Shown: piece after piece, positions 17,882 through 26,704 of the stretch | Numbering within the stretch: position 1 is the stretch's first letter | How the letters are laid out: each line of letters opens with the position of its first letter | The notes under the pieces: model-generated | Seen by the model: the letters and a program-made list of their open reading frames with translations, nothing else | What the model was told of the DNA's origin: nothing | The model's database searches: none | Translations under genes and position numbers: made by a program | From: Paenibacillus melissococcoides | Lineage (GTDB): Bacteria > Bacillota > Bacilli > Paenibacillales > Paenibacillaceae | DNA length: 64,000 nt | NCBI GenBank assembly: GCA_944800085.1 | Contig: CALYLO010000003.1 | Coordinates: 310,001-374,000 of the forward strand | Direction of reading: 5' to 3'

Positions 17882-18742
17882 ATGACCATTCACATCATCA
17901 CGGACGGAAGCTCGGACCTGACGCCGGAGCTGGCAGAGCAATACGGCATCCACGTCGTTCCGCTGTACGTTCGATTCGGGCAAGATGTATTGACATCCGA
18001 TATGAATACGGATTCTTTCTATGAACGGATGCGGGAGGAGCACGAGCTGCCGAATACAGCGAGTCCTTCGCCTGCCGACTTTTATCATATGTATCGATCG
18101 CTTGGAACCGAGAAGGACATTCTCGTGTTGTCGCTGACCTCTCAGCTGAGCAGCACCTACAATCACGCGCTGATGGCCAAGACGATGTATGAGGAAGAAG
18201 GGCATCCGAACCGGATCGAGGTGCTGGATACGAAGACGGCGTCGATGGGGCTTGGATTGCTGGCCGTGCGGGCGGCCCAATTGGCCCGGGCGGGGGAAGA
18301 GCTGCAGGACCTGATGGCGAAGATGGTTCATTTTATTAAGCATACACGGACTTATTTTACATTGGATACGCTGGAAAATGTCATCCGCGGCGGCCGGTTG
18401 AGCCGGATTAAGGGGACGGTCGCCTCGATGCTGAATATTAAGCTGCTCATGGAAGCAAGCGAAGAAGGCTCGATTGAAGTGCTGGAAAAAATCCGCGGCA
18501 CCCAGAAGACGCTGCGGCGGCTGATCGACAAGGTGGGCGACGCGTGGCATCAGGTCGACAAGAACTGGATTGCGCTCGCTCATTCCAACTGCGAGGAGCG
18601 CGCCAAAGCGTTTCTCCGCGATTTGCTGGACAAGTATCCGTTCGATCAGGTGCTGTTCGTCAATATGGGGCCGGTAATCGGAACCTACGCCGGGGAGGGC
18701 GGCGTCCTCATTTCTTATCAGGAAGCGCCCGCACTGTCGTAG
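17882..18742 (+). CDS. DegV-family fatty-acid-binding protein
   Basis: 286-residue DegV/FakB family protein. These bind a fatty acid and present it to the kinase FakA for phosphorylation. ITDGSSDLTPELAEQYGI at the N-terminus, TASPSPADFY near residue 57 and SSTYNHA around 98 are typical. ATG 17882 follows CAGGAGACTGA. A partner kinase is not in the window. It is probably monocistronic. Confidence 0.92.
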   Translation: MTIHIITDGSSDLTPELAEQYGIHVVPLYVRFGQDVLTSDMNTDSFYERMREEHELPNTASPSPADFYHMYRSLGTEKDILVLSLTSQLSSTYNHALMAKTMYEEEGHPNRIEVLDTKTASMGLGLLAVRAAQLARAGEELQDLMAKMVHFIKHTRTYFTLDTLENVIRGGRLSRIKGTVASMLNIKLLMEASEEGSIEVLEKIRGTQKTLRRLIDKVGDAWHQVDKNWIALAHSNCEERAKAFLRDLLDKYPFDQVLFVNMGPVIGTYAGEGGVLISYQEAPALS

Positions 18743-18871
18743 ATTTGTCTATTTTCCGGTGATCGCAATCACTCTCCTGTTCCTATCCCGGGCGTATGAT
18801 CGGGTTACAGCGCAAGCTTGGCGGCGATGAAGCCGTACCGAAGCGCTGGACGAGGAAGGGAGAGGTGTCAC

Positions 18872-19558
18872 ATGTTTACGGAGGAGATGACGGTACGCGA
18901 TGCCGTGTTGAGCTATCCGGCGGCGAGCGATTTATTTAAACGGTTGAAAATCGATTTCTGCTGCGGGGGCAACCGGCCGATACGCGAAGCCGCCGCGGAA
19001 CGGGGATATGCGGCAGAAGAGGTTATCAGCGAGTTGAAGCGGATGCAAGAAGCGGCTCCTGCGGCGGGAACGGGCGTCGACTGGAAGTTCATGTCTTCGC
19101 GCTCGCTGATTGAATATATCGTGAACAAGCATCATCGGTACTTGCGCGAGCAGCTGCCGGCCATCACGGCGAATGTGGCGCGCGTCTATCACGTGCATGG
19201 CGGAGATCAACCCCATCTGGCCAAGGTGCATGAGACGTTCATGCAGCTGAAGGCCGAGCTGGAGGCGCATATCGCGAAGGAAGAAGAGTCTCATTTCCCG
19301 CTCATCCTTCGGTATGAGGACGATCCGGAAGGGACGGCGGCGGAAGCGCGGGCCGTCGTAGCGGAACTGGCCGAGGAGCATGACGGAGCCGGGGCGCTGC
19401 TCAAGAAGCTGCGGGAGGCGACATCGGATTTCACGCCGCCAGAAGGCGCCTGCACGACCTACCGCGTCGCCTATGCGCGGCTGGAGGAGCTGGAGTCGAT
19501 GACCTTTGAACATGTGCATTTGGAAAATAATGTGCTGTTCCCGCGCATTGCCGGTTAA
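18872..19558 (+). CDS. RIC-family di-iron iron-sulfur cluster repair protein (ScdA/YtfE)
   Basis: 228-residue repair protein for Fe-S clusters damaged by nitric oxide or oxidants. The N-terminal ScdA domain has DFCCGGNRPI at about residues 28-37. The C-terminal hemerythrin-like domain supplies spaced His and Glu ligands (NKHHRYLREQ, HVHGGDQPHLAKVHE, HIAKEEESHFP, EEHDGAG, HVHLENNVLFP). ATG 18872 follows GAAGGGAGAGG. A role beside nitrite metabolism at 32-36 kb would make sense, since NirBD produces and meets NO. No FNR site is evident at its own promoter. Confidence 0.92.
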   Translation: MFTEEMTVRDAVLSYPAASDLFKRLKIDFCCGGNRPIREAAAERGYAAEEVISELKRMQEAAPAAGTGVDWKFMSSRSLIEYIVNKHHRYLREQLPAITANVARVYHVHGGDQPHLAKVHETFMQLKAELEAHIAKEEESHFPLILRYEDDPEGTAAEARAVVAELAEEHDGAGALLKKLREATSDFTPPEGACTTYRVAYARLEELESMTFEHVHLENNVLFPRIAG

Positions 19559-19656
19559 CAGATATCGAATAATGGACACAGGACAGAGGACAGCCACCGC
19601 GTCTATCGATGACGCCGGGGGCTGCTTCGCGTGGAGCGGCCGCGCGGCCGGGCTGG

Positions 19657-20709
19657 CTACATATGAATGCCGGTATTGGCTTTGACCAGGACCTCATCGA
19701 ACTTCGCATCCGCATCCTTACTGCGGGATGACACGATCGTTCCGATCCAGGCGCCGATGAAGATCGCCTTGCCGGCCGGATCCCAGATGCTTGGGGAGAC
19801 GGCGACGAGCGCAATCGCCGACAGCAATCCGGTCAGCATGCCGCTGATGGCCCCCGCCGTATTGAAGCGGCACCAGAGAATCGTGAACAGAATGACCGGA
19901 AGGTTCGCGCTGGCCGCGACAGCGAAGGCAAGGCCGACGAGGAAGGCGACATTCAGCTTCGAGGCGAGGAGCGCCAGGGCGATCGAGAGCACCGCTACGC
20001 CGATGGAGGCGTAGCGGGCGGCCTTCATCTGCTCGCGTTCATTGGCTTTGCCCTTGCGCAGGATATGGTTGTAGAAATCATGCGCGAAGGCGGAGGCGGC
20101 CGAGAGGACGAGGCCGGTGACGACAGCGAGAATGGTCGCGAACGCGACAGCCGAGATCAGGGCGAACTTGATGATCTGCACCCATGAGGTGGCATGAATG
20201 CCGCCGAATGCGACATACAGCGTCATAAGGCAGCCGACGATGAGGACGGCCCATATATAATCCATGCCGAGCAGCAGCTTGATGAGCGCGCCGGCCCCGA
20301 CGAGCTGGGCGATCATGTAGAAGGTGGAGATCGTCACCGTGTTCAGCGCGGCGACGCCCCGGATTTTCATATTATTGAAGCGGGCGGCAATCATGTCGGC
20401 CAAGGTGAATTTGCCGAGATTGCGCAGAGGCTCCGCGACAAGATACAGGACGACGAGATAGGCGACGAGGAAGCCGATCGAATAGAAGAAGCCGTCGAAG
20501 CCGACGAGAGCGATCGATCCGGCGATGCCGAGGAACGAAGCCGCGGACATATAGTCCCCCGCGATGGCCAGCCCGTTCTGCCAGCCCTTCAGGCCGCCGC
20601 CAGCCGTGTAGAAATCCGATGCGCTGCGCGTCTTCTTCGCCGCTATATATGTAATGACCATGGTCAGCATTACGATGGCCAAGAACAAAATGAACGCCGT
20701 TGTGCTCAT
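19657..20709 (-). pseudogene. ActP-type acetate/solute:Na+ symporter with internal deletions
   Basis: Sodium:solute symporter of the ActP/YwcA group, but only 350 residues against about 510-550 in the family. The N-terminal half is normal to about WVQIIKFAL. It then jumps straight to ISAVAFATILAVV, which in ActP lies about 130 residues later, so several membrane segments are missing. A second loss of about 20 residues occurs where AGKAIFIG runs into AWIGTIVSS. Both joins keep the reading frame. The start MSTTAFILF overlaps the DUF485 remnant by ATGA, the normal operon link. A working transporter is unlikely. Confidence 0.8.
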
Positions 20710-20810
20710 TCGCGTTCCCCACTCCATTCCTGATTGATTTCGGCCATCAGCTTATCGAATTTGGCCGCTCTGCGGGCGTAGAGGACACATAGGACCCGAA
20801 AAGTAAACGC
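20706..20810 (-). pseudogene. C-terminal remnant of a DUF485 membrane protein gene
   Basis: On the minus strand about 34 codons read FRVLCVLYARRAAKFDKL and end at a TGA overlapping the ActP start. This is the C-terminal tail of the DUF485 protein normally encoded just before actP/ywcA, which is about 100 residues long. A stop precedes it at 20813-20811 and no start codon fits. The first two thirds of the gene is gone. Confidence 0.75.
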
Positions 20811-20815
20811 TTACA
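20802..20815. promoter_or_regulatory. CcpA cre-like site
   Basis: On the minus strand TGTAAGCGTTTACT matches 13 of 14 positions of the carbon-catabolite element TGTAANCGNTTNCA. Acetate uptake genes are known CcpA targets in bacilli. Here the site touches the DUF485 remnant, as though a deletion joined the control region to the gene's 3' end. The remaining sequence to 20973 shows no gene. Confidence 0.65.
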
Positions 20816-21006
20816 CCCCTTTCGAAATAGCGGTTCGTTGGTATGGCCGCGATGACTGTTTTCTATATATATAAGCCGTTCACCAAATTGTCAAATATTT
20901 TCCAAAATCAAGTAAAAAAACCGGCTGTTTGTCCGGCGGACGGTTTGTGATATGATGAAAAATATGCTAAGCATTGGTATATAGACAGACTCGGGGGATG
21001 ATAACC

Positions 21007-21717
21007 ATGTATCGGATTATGATTGTTGAAGATGATGACAAGATTGCTTCCATTCTGCAATCTTCGCTGGAGAAGTATGATTATAAAGTAACGCGGGCCA
21101 CCGATTTCAAGGCGTTGAAGGAAGAACTGCTTGCGATAAATCCGGATTTGATTTTGCTCGATATTCATTTGCCGGCCTATGACGGATTCTATTGGTGCAG
21201 GCAGTTCCGGATGGTGACCAATGCGCCGATTATTTTCGTATCCGCGCGCACCGGAGAGATGGATCAGGTGATGGCCATCGAGAACGGGGGCGACGATTTC
21301 ATCACGAAGCCGTTCCATCTTGATGTGCTGCTGGCGAAGGTGAAGGGCGTCCTGCGCCGGACCTACGGAGAATATGCTTCCAACAACGGCGGCGAAGAGC
21401 TGGTCGTGCATGGCTTGAGCCTCCACCGCTCCCGGAATACGCTGGAATGGAAGGGGAACCGCGTCGATCTGACGAAGAACGAGGCGCTGCTGCTCGCTGT
21501 GCTCATGGAACGCGCCGGACATATCGTATCCCGGGAGACGCTGCTGGAGACGCTGTGGGATGATGTCGATTTCGTGGACGACAACACGTTGACCGTAAAT
21601 GTGACCCGCGTGCGCAAGAAGCTGGAGGAGATTGGCATTCATAAAGCGATCGAGACGATGCGCGGACAGGGATACCGCTTGCAGCCCTCGTGGACGGAAG
21701 ACGGGGATTGGGCATGA
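21007..21717 (+). CDS. BceR-type response regulator (OmpR family)
   Basis: 236-residue response regulator. The receiver domain has the acidic pocket EDDD at 8-11 and phospho-acceptor Asp52 in LLDIHLPAYDG. The C-terminal winged helix has LTKNEALLLAVLMERAG and the wing-end MRGQGYRL. ATG 21007 lies nine bases after GGGGG; ATG 20998 is possible. It overlaps the kinase gene by ATGA. Bce-type systems sense and resist cell-wall-active peptides; the ABC transporter just downstream makes that role likely. Confidence 0.92.
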   Translation: MYRIMIVEDDDKIASILQSSLEKYDYKVTRATDFKALKEELLAINPDLILLDIHLPAYDGFYWCRQFRMVTNAPIIFVSARTGEMDQVMAIENGGDDFITKPFHLDVLLAKVKGVLRRTYGEYASNNGGEELVVHGLSLHRSRNTLEWKGNRVDLTKNEALLLAVLMERAGHIVSRETLLETLWDDVDFVDDNTLTVNVTRVRKKLEEIGIHKAIETMRGQGYRLQPSWTEDGDWA

Positions 21718-22769
21718 CCTTTTGGCGCTTCGTGAAGGATCGGCTGCTCCTGGTGCTGGCCTGCTTCGCCGCTCTGTTCGTCGCTCTGCTTGTCGTCTGG
21801 CTGGATCTCGGGATCGGGCAGCGCTATGTGTACAGCGGGAGCCTGACTTACGTATTCGTGCTGGGCGCAGCCGTTATCCTCCTTGGGTTAATCTATGACT
21901 ATTCGCGGCAGCGGCGCTGGTTCCGCGAGATGAAGAACGCGGAGGAGAATGCGAGCAGCAATGATTTCACGCTCTGCCTTCAGCATCCGCAGACGCAGGA
22001 GCAGGAGCGGGTTCACGGCTTAATCAGCCGCCAGTACAGCGCCTATATGGACGAGCTGCTGACCGTGCAGAAGAACCGCGAGCAGCATCTTCATTTTACG
22101 AACCAATGGGTCCATCATATGAAGACGCCGGTATCGGTGCTGCATCTTATCTCGCAGCAGGCGCCTCAGCCGCTGTCGCTCGAGGAGACGGAGCAGCTTC
22201 TGCGCAGCATCGCGGAAGAGACGGATCGGCTCGCGCGCGGGCTCGACATGATGCTGCATACGGCCCGCATGGAGAAATTCGACCTGGATCTGCATGTGAC
22301 GGGATTGTCGCTGCAGCACGTCATCCGGCAGGTCATCAATCAGAATAAGAAAGCACTCATTCGTTATCAGATCTATCCGAAGGTCACGCCCGGCGACACG
22401 ATGGTCGAGAGCGATGAGAAGTGGCTGGCGTTCATTCTGACCCAACTGGTCACGAACGCGATCAAATATATGAAGGATAAGGAAGGGGCCAAGTCGATCC
22501 AGTTCACGGTACAGCAGACGGACGGCGCCGTGCAGCTCCGGGTGCAGGATGAGGGTGTCGGCATCGAGCCGCATGATATCCCGCGCATCTTCGATGCCTT
22601 CTTCACCGGGGAGAATGGACGAAGGGAAGGGGATGCCACCGGGATGGGGCTGTATCTGGTCAAGCAGGTGTGCGGGAAGCTCGGTCATACGATCAGCGTA
22701 GAATCGGAGCCGCATGTGGGCACGATCTTCACGCTTGGCTTCCATTCCGACGGCATCCATCGCATATGA
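21714..22769 (+). CDS. BceS-type intramembrane-sensing histidine kinase
   Basis: 351-residue kinase with two membrane helices (about 12-30 and 44-61) and almost no extracellular loop, the mark of kinases that sense through a partner transporter. The H-box WVHHMKTPVSV places the phospho-His at residue 134. ATP-binding boxes are N (LVTNAIKYM), G1 (VQDEGVGI) and G2 (GMGLYLVK). It is coupled to the regulator gene by ATGA. A long hairpin follows the stop. Confidence 0.92.
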   Translation: MTFWRFVKDRLLLVLACFAALFVALLVVWLDLGIGQRYVYSGSLTYVFVLGAAVILLGLIYDYSRQRRWFREMKNAEENASSNDFTLCLQHPQTQEQERVHGLISRQYSAYMDELLTVQKNREQHLHFTNQWVHHMKTPVSVLHLISQQAPQPLSLEETEQLLRSIAEETDRLARGLDMMLHTARMEKFDLDLHVTGLSLQHVIRQVINQNKKALIRYQIYPKVTPGDTMVESDEKWLAFILTQLVTNAIKYMKDKEGAKSIQFTVQQTDGAVQLRVQDEGVGIEPHDIPRIFDAFFTGENGRREGDATGMGLYLVKQVCGKLGHTISVESEPHVGTIFTLGFHSDGIHRI

Positions 22770-22810
22770 GGCGGGCGGGACATTCACCCGCCAATTTCAA
22801 TCACCGCTTG

Positions 22811-22848
22811 CAACGCGTGCATGGCAGCCGGCTGCCATACATGCGTTG
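22811..22848. terminator. 19-bp hairpin between the BceRS-type and BceAB-type gene pairs
   Basis: Adjacent arms CAACGCGTGCATGGCAGCC and GGCTGCCATACATGCGTTG pair over 19 bp with two G-U positions and essentially no loop. There is no strong T-run, so it may be a partial terminator that separates expression of the sensor genes from the transporter genes. Confidence 0.6.
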
Positions 22849-23014
22849 TTTGCGTTGGCCGCGCTGCTCGGCGGGCAGCGGTTAGGCTGCCTTAGATGAC
22901 AAGTTTGTAAGCTTGCGAAAGGCTTTTCCATGTCGGGCCCGCCCGAAAACGGTTATACTGAAGAAAAGAAACGAACGGATGATTCGCCTGCATGATGGGA
23001 AAGGAGATAGAAAT

Positions 23015-23794
23015 ATGGAGGTTCTAAGAGCGGAGCAGTTATCGAAAGTATACGGCACCAAGGGAAAAATGACGTACACGGCGCTGAAAGACATTCATCT
23101 GCATGTGGATGAGGGAGAATTCGTGGGCATTATGGGCCCGTCGGGGAGCGGGAAGACGACGCTGCTCAATATTCTCGCGACGATAGATAAGCCGACTTCC
23201 GGCAAGCTCTGGATTAACGGAACGGAGCCGACGAAGCTGAGCAACAAGAAGCTGGCCCATTTCCGCCGCCGGGAGCTCGGGTTCGTGTTCCAGGATTTCA
23301 ATCTGCTGGATACGCTCAGCATTAAGGAGAATATTATCTTGCCGCTGGCGCTGGATCAAATCTCGGCGCGCGATATTGAGCAGCGGCTGGCCGATACGAT
23401 TCGCTGGCTGGGGATCGAGCCGATTCTGGACAAGCGGACATACGAGGTATCGGGGGGACAGAAGCAGCGGACAGCCATTGCGCGTGCGGTGATTCATCAG
23501 CCTTCTCTGCTGCTGGCGGACGAATTGACCGGGAATCTCGATTCGAAGGCGGCGAAGGAAGTGATGAACGCCCTTCAAGATCTGAATGAGAACCAGAACC
23601 GCACCATTCTCATGGTGACGCATGATCCGTTCGCAGCGAGCTACTGCAAGCGGATTTTATTCATCAAGGACGGACAAATCTTTTCCGAGCTGCGCCGCGG
23701 TTCGAACCGGCAGACGTTCTTCCAGCACATATTAGACTCGCTCAGTCTGTTAGGGGGCCAATTCGATGACGTACCGACAGCTCGCTATCAATAA
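23015..23794 (+). CDS. BceA-type ABC transporter ATP-binding protein
   Basis: 259-residue ATPase of the peptide-resistance ABC group. It has Walker A GPSGSGKTT at about residues 43-51, signature VSGGQ, Walker B LLLADELTGNLDS and H-loop VTHD. It pairs with the large permease encoded next, overlapping it by 29 bases. ATG 23015 follows AAAGGAGAT. A TATACT -10-like box at 22954-22959 suggests its own promoter; that promoter would be the expected target of the upstream response regulator. Confidence 0.93.
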   Translation: MEVLRAEQLSKVYGTKGKMTYTALKDIHLHVDEGEFVGIMGPSGSGKTTLLNILATIDKPTSGKLWINGTEPTKLSNKKLAHFRRRELGFVFQDFNLLDTLSIKENIILPLALDQISARDIEQRLADTIRWLGIEPILDKRTYEVSGGQKQRTAIARAVIHQPSLLLADELTGNLDSKAAKEVMNALQDLNENQNRTILMVTHDPFAASYCKRILFIKDGQIFSELRRGSNRQTFFQHILDSLSLLGGQFDDVPTARYQ

Positions 23795-25706
23795 TATTAA
23801 AGGCAGCTGGCATCGGTACAGCGCTTATTTTCTGAGCTGCGTCTTTGCCGTCATGATTTTTTTCGTGTACGCGTCGATCATTTACCATCCGGAGGTGGCG
23901 GACGGCAAGATCCAGGAAAGCGACTATGTGCGGCAGCTGATGATTGTATGCGAAGTTCTCATCATGGTGTTCTCGTTTTTTTTCATTCTGTACTCAAGCT
24001 CCGCTTTTCTGAAATCCCGGCAAAAAGAGCTTGGCCTGCTGTCGCTGTTCGGCTCGACCAAAGGACAGCTTCGCATGCTCGTATTCTACGAAAATATGCT
24101 CATCTCCATCATGGCAATTGGTGTAGGCATCGGAAGCGGCATGGTGCTGCTGAAGCTGTTCCTGATGGCGATGTCCCGGCTGCTGCGGGTGGACGCGCCG
24201 CTGAGCTTCTATATAAGCCCATCCGCGATCGGTCTGACATCCATCGGCTACCTTCTGCTGTTCGCCTTCATTACGCTCTTCTCGGTGCGCCATGTGAGCC
24301 GGGTCGAGATTATCCATCTGATACGGGCGGACAAGGAGCCGAAGTCGCCTCCCAAGTTTTCCTGGTTCCTCGTGTTCCTGTCGGTTCTAACGCTCGGCAG
24401 CGGGTACGGTCTGGCTTATGTGACCGATTTCAGACTGTTCGTTCTGTCGGCGATGCCGATTATCGGGCTGACTGTGCTCGGCACGTATTTTTTGTTCACG
24501 CAGCTCAGCGTGGCGATCATTCGGGGGCTGCAGAAAAATAAGCGGTTCTATTACCGGGGCACCCATCTCCTGAATGTCTCGCAAGCGGCCTTCAAAATGA
24601 AGGATAATGCCCGCGTGCTGTTCAACGTGTCGATACTCTGCGCCGTCGTGCTTACCGCCACCGCTACCGTATACGCCTTCGATCAAGGGACGCGGATCTC
24701 AATCAGACTCAACAATCCGTTCGTATTGACGATGTCCGCGGGCAAGGCGGATCACCCTCCGGTCACGCCGGAGCGCATCGAACGGCTGGCGGAGCAAATG
24801 GAGCATCACGTCACCTTCTCCGACAAGGCCCGCGTCGTCGATGCGAAGGTGACGGAGGGCAGGCTGGAGTATTATTGGGCACTCGTTGGGGAATCCGACT
24901 ATAATCGGCTTGCCGGAGAGCTGGGGTATGACCCTGTCCGGATTGAGCAAGGTAAAGGGATTCTGGTCAATCAGCGCGATATGCTGCTTAATGCGGATTT
25001 CTCCGAGGATATGCGGGAAGGCGAGCGCCTTTCTGTTCGGGTCGAAGGTCAAGCGAAGCCGTTTCAGCTTGAGGTTCAGGAGGTGCATGAGAACCAGATC
25101 GTATTGACGAGGAGCGTCAGCTACCGTTTGTTCGTCGTTCCTGACGCCCTGTTAGAACGAGTGTACCGGCAGGCGCCGGCGGATCAGGCGCAGACGTTGT
25201 ATGTCATGAACTGGACCGATTGGGAGGATGCGATGCCCCTGATGGAACGGATTCGGGAGATGCGGGATCCGGCTTCGGAATTCGAGATGTACAGCCGGAC
25301 CGAGGATTGGAACGATACCCGGCAATCCTCCTCGCTCGGACTGTTCATCGGCTTGTTCATCAGTCTGCTGTTCTTCATCGCGAGCGGCAGCGTCATCTAC
25401 TTCAAGCTGTTCACGGATCTGCAGGATGACCAGGCGCATTTCCGGGCGCTGACCCGCATCGGTCTGTCGGTCGCGGAGATTCGCCGCGTCGTGACCTTTC
25501 AGGTGGGGCTCATCTTCTACGCCCCATGCATCGTCGGCAGCATCCATACGCTGTTCGCGATGAAGACCTTGACCAATCTGATGAATATCAATGTGATGGG
25601 CTACGGCGTTACCGTGGTCGGCCTGTTCGTTCTGATGCAGACGCTCTATTTTTTGATGGCGCGGCGCGCTTATATGGACAAGATTTTGGAGGAGGCCGTC
25701 GTCTAG
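23766..25706 (+). CDS. BceB-type ABC transporter permease
   Basis: 646-residue FtsX-like permease. The layout is that of BceB: four N-terminal helices, two in the middle, two around residues 280-310, a large extracellular domain of about 200 residues (roughly 310-515), and the last three helices. The extracellular domain binds the peptide in this family. It starts within the ATPase gene. Together with the kinase and regulator this is a full detoxification module, likely against bacitracin-like or lantibiotic peptides; the exact drug is not predictable. Confidence 0.92.
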   Translation: MTYRQLAINNIKGSWHRYSAYFLSCVFAVMIFFVYASIIYHPEVADGKIQESDYVRQLMIVCEVLIMVFSFFFILYSSSAFLKSRQKELGLLSLFGSTKGQLRMLVFYENMLISIMAIGVGIGSGMVLLKLFLMAMSRLLRVDAPLSFYISPSAIGLTSIGYLLLFAFITLFSVRHVSRVEIIHLIRADKEPKSPPKFSWFLVFLSVLTLGSGYGLAYVTDFRLFVLSAMPIIGLTVLGTYFLFTQLSVAIIRGLQKNKRFYYRGTHLLNVSQAAFKMKDNARVLFNVSILCAVVLTATATVYAFDQGTRISIRLNNPFVLTMSAGKADHPPVTPERIERLAEQMEHHVTFSDKARVVDAKVTEGRLEYYWALVGESDYNRLAGELGYDPVRIEQGKGILVNQRDMLLNADFSEDMREGERLSVRVEGQAKPFQLEVQEVHENQIVLTRSVSYRLFVVPDALLERVYRQAPADQAQTLYVMNWTDWEDAMPLMERIREMRDPASEFEMYSRTEDWNDTRQSSSLGLFIGLFISLLFFIASGSVIYFKLFTDLQDDQAHFRALTRIGLSVAEIRRVVTFQVGLIFYAPCIVGSIHTLFAMKTLTNLMNINVMGYGVTVVGLFVLMQTLYFLMARRAYMDKILEEAVV

Positions 25707-25852
25707 CTTGACGCGATCTTCCATCCGTGTCGAATGATGGATAACCCCGTTGTTATTGTTACTGGATTGATACTTTTTCTCGCCATCTTTCATGCATAAT
25801 AGAGGCAGAGTGTCTCAAGTGAATGCGGTTAACGTGAAGGCGGGAAAGTGAG

Positions 25853-26602
25853 TTGACGGCAATGGGGAAACATCATGTCAGCTTCAGGAGGGGCAGCTGG
25901 CTCGGCTTGGAATTGCTTCTGCTGGGCGTTCTCTTTTTGGTGTCTTCAGCATGCGCTTCAAGCGTTTCCCACCGGGGAGAGCAAGAAGACGCGCAGCCTC
26001 CCGGCAAGGAAGTCATCGTCTCGATTGACGGAGGCACATTCGTTCCAACTTTGTCGGAGCGCATCGTTGTCAGCTATGAGCCATCCATGAAGCTTGTCGA
26101 CGCGCTGAAGCAATCCGGAACCGTCAAAGTATCGGAAGACAAGTCCACCATCGTCTCGGTCGGCGACGTGGCTCTCGATCCGAAGATGGAATGGGGCCTG
26201 CTGCTGAACGGGAAGGAATATGTGCTGCCATTCGCGATGGAGAAGAAGCTGAAGCCTGACGATGTCGTCGGCGTCTTCATCAAGAAGCTGGGGGTCCGCA
26301 CGAACCATGTGGCGGCTCCCGGCGTTACGCTTCGCATCGACGGCGGTACGGTCGCGCCGAACATTACGAATTCCTATCTTGTCCGTTGGACGGAGGAATT
26401 GACGCTCCAGGAGCTGGTTCAGAACTTAGCCCAGATCAGTCTGGACGAGGACCAGAAGCATGTCCTTCGCATCGGCGAGAAGGAACCGGAGGCCACGGCG
26501 GTTCTCACCTTGAAGCTGAATGACAAGAAGCTGAACTACAGTCAGGATGCCAAGCGGAAGCTGGAGCCTGATGACGAGATCGAACTCAAGATTACACCAT
26601 AA
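25853..26602 (+). CDS. Secreted or lipid-anchored protein of unknown function
   Basis: 249-residue exported protein: a hydrophobic N-terminus (about residues 14-33) ends in VSSAC, an imperfect lipobox. Two similar modules follow, each starting SIDGGTFVP or RIDGGTVAP, so the protein is an internal duplication of about 90 residues. WGLLLNGKEYVLPF and KLKPDDVVGVFI recall DUF4430-like domains, but the match is loose. TTG 25853 or ATG 25862 could be the start. No partner gene is evident. Confidence 0.7.
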   Translation: MTAMGKHHVSFRRGSWLGLELLLLGVLFLVSSACASSVSHRGEQEDAQPPGKEVIVSIDGGTFVPTLSERIVVSYEPSMKLVDALKQSGTVKVSEDKSTIVSVGDVALDPKMEWGLLLNGKEYVLPFAMEKKLKPDDVVGVFIKKLGVRTNHVAAPGVTLRIDGGTVAPNITNSYLVRWTEELTLQELVQNLAQISLDEDQKHVLRIGEKEPEATAVLTLKLNDKKLNYSQDAKRKLEPDDEIELKITP

Positions 26603-26622
26603 ATAAATGGGGTACAGACGGG

Positions 26623-26667
26623 ACAAGCCCTTGCGACGCAATGCACGATTGCGGCGCAAGGGCTTGT
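26623..26667. terminator. Long hairpin between convergent genes
   Basis: ACAAGCCCTTGCG and CGCAAGGGCTTGT pair over 13 bp, then one mismatch and five more pairs (CGCAA/TTGCG) around a 7-base loop. It separates the secreted-protein gene from the convergent glycoside hydrolase gene. Flanking T-runs are weak. Confidence 0.7.
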
Positions 26668-26704
26668 TGACGTTATCCGGACGTGTCTGGTCTTGCCTGT
26701 CCGT

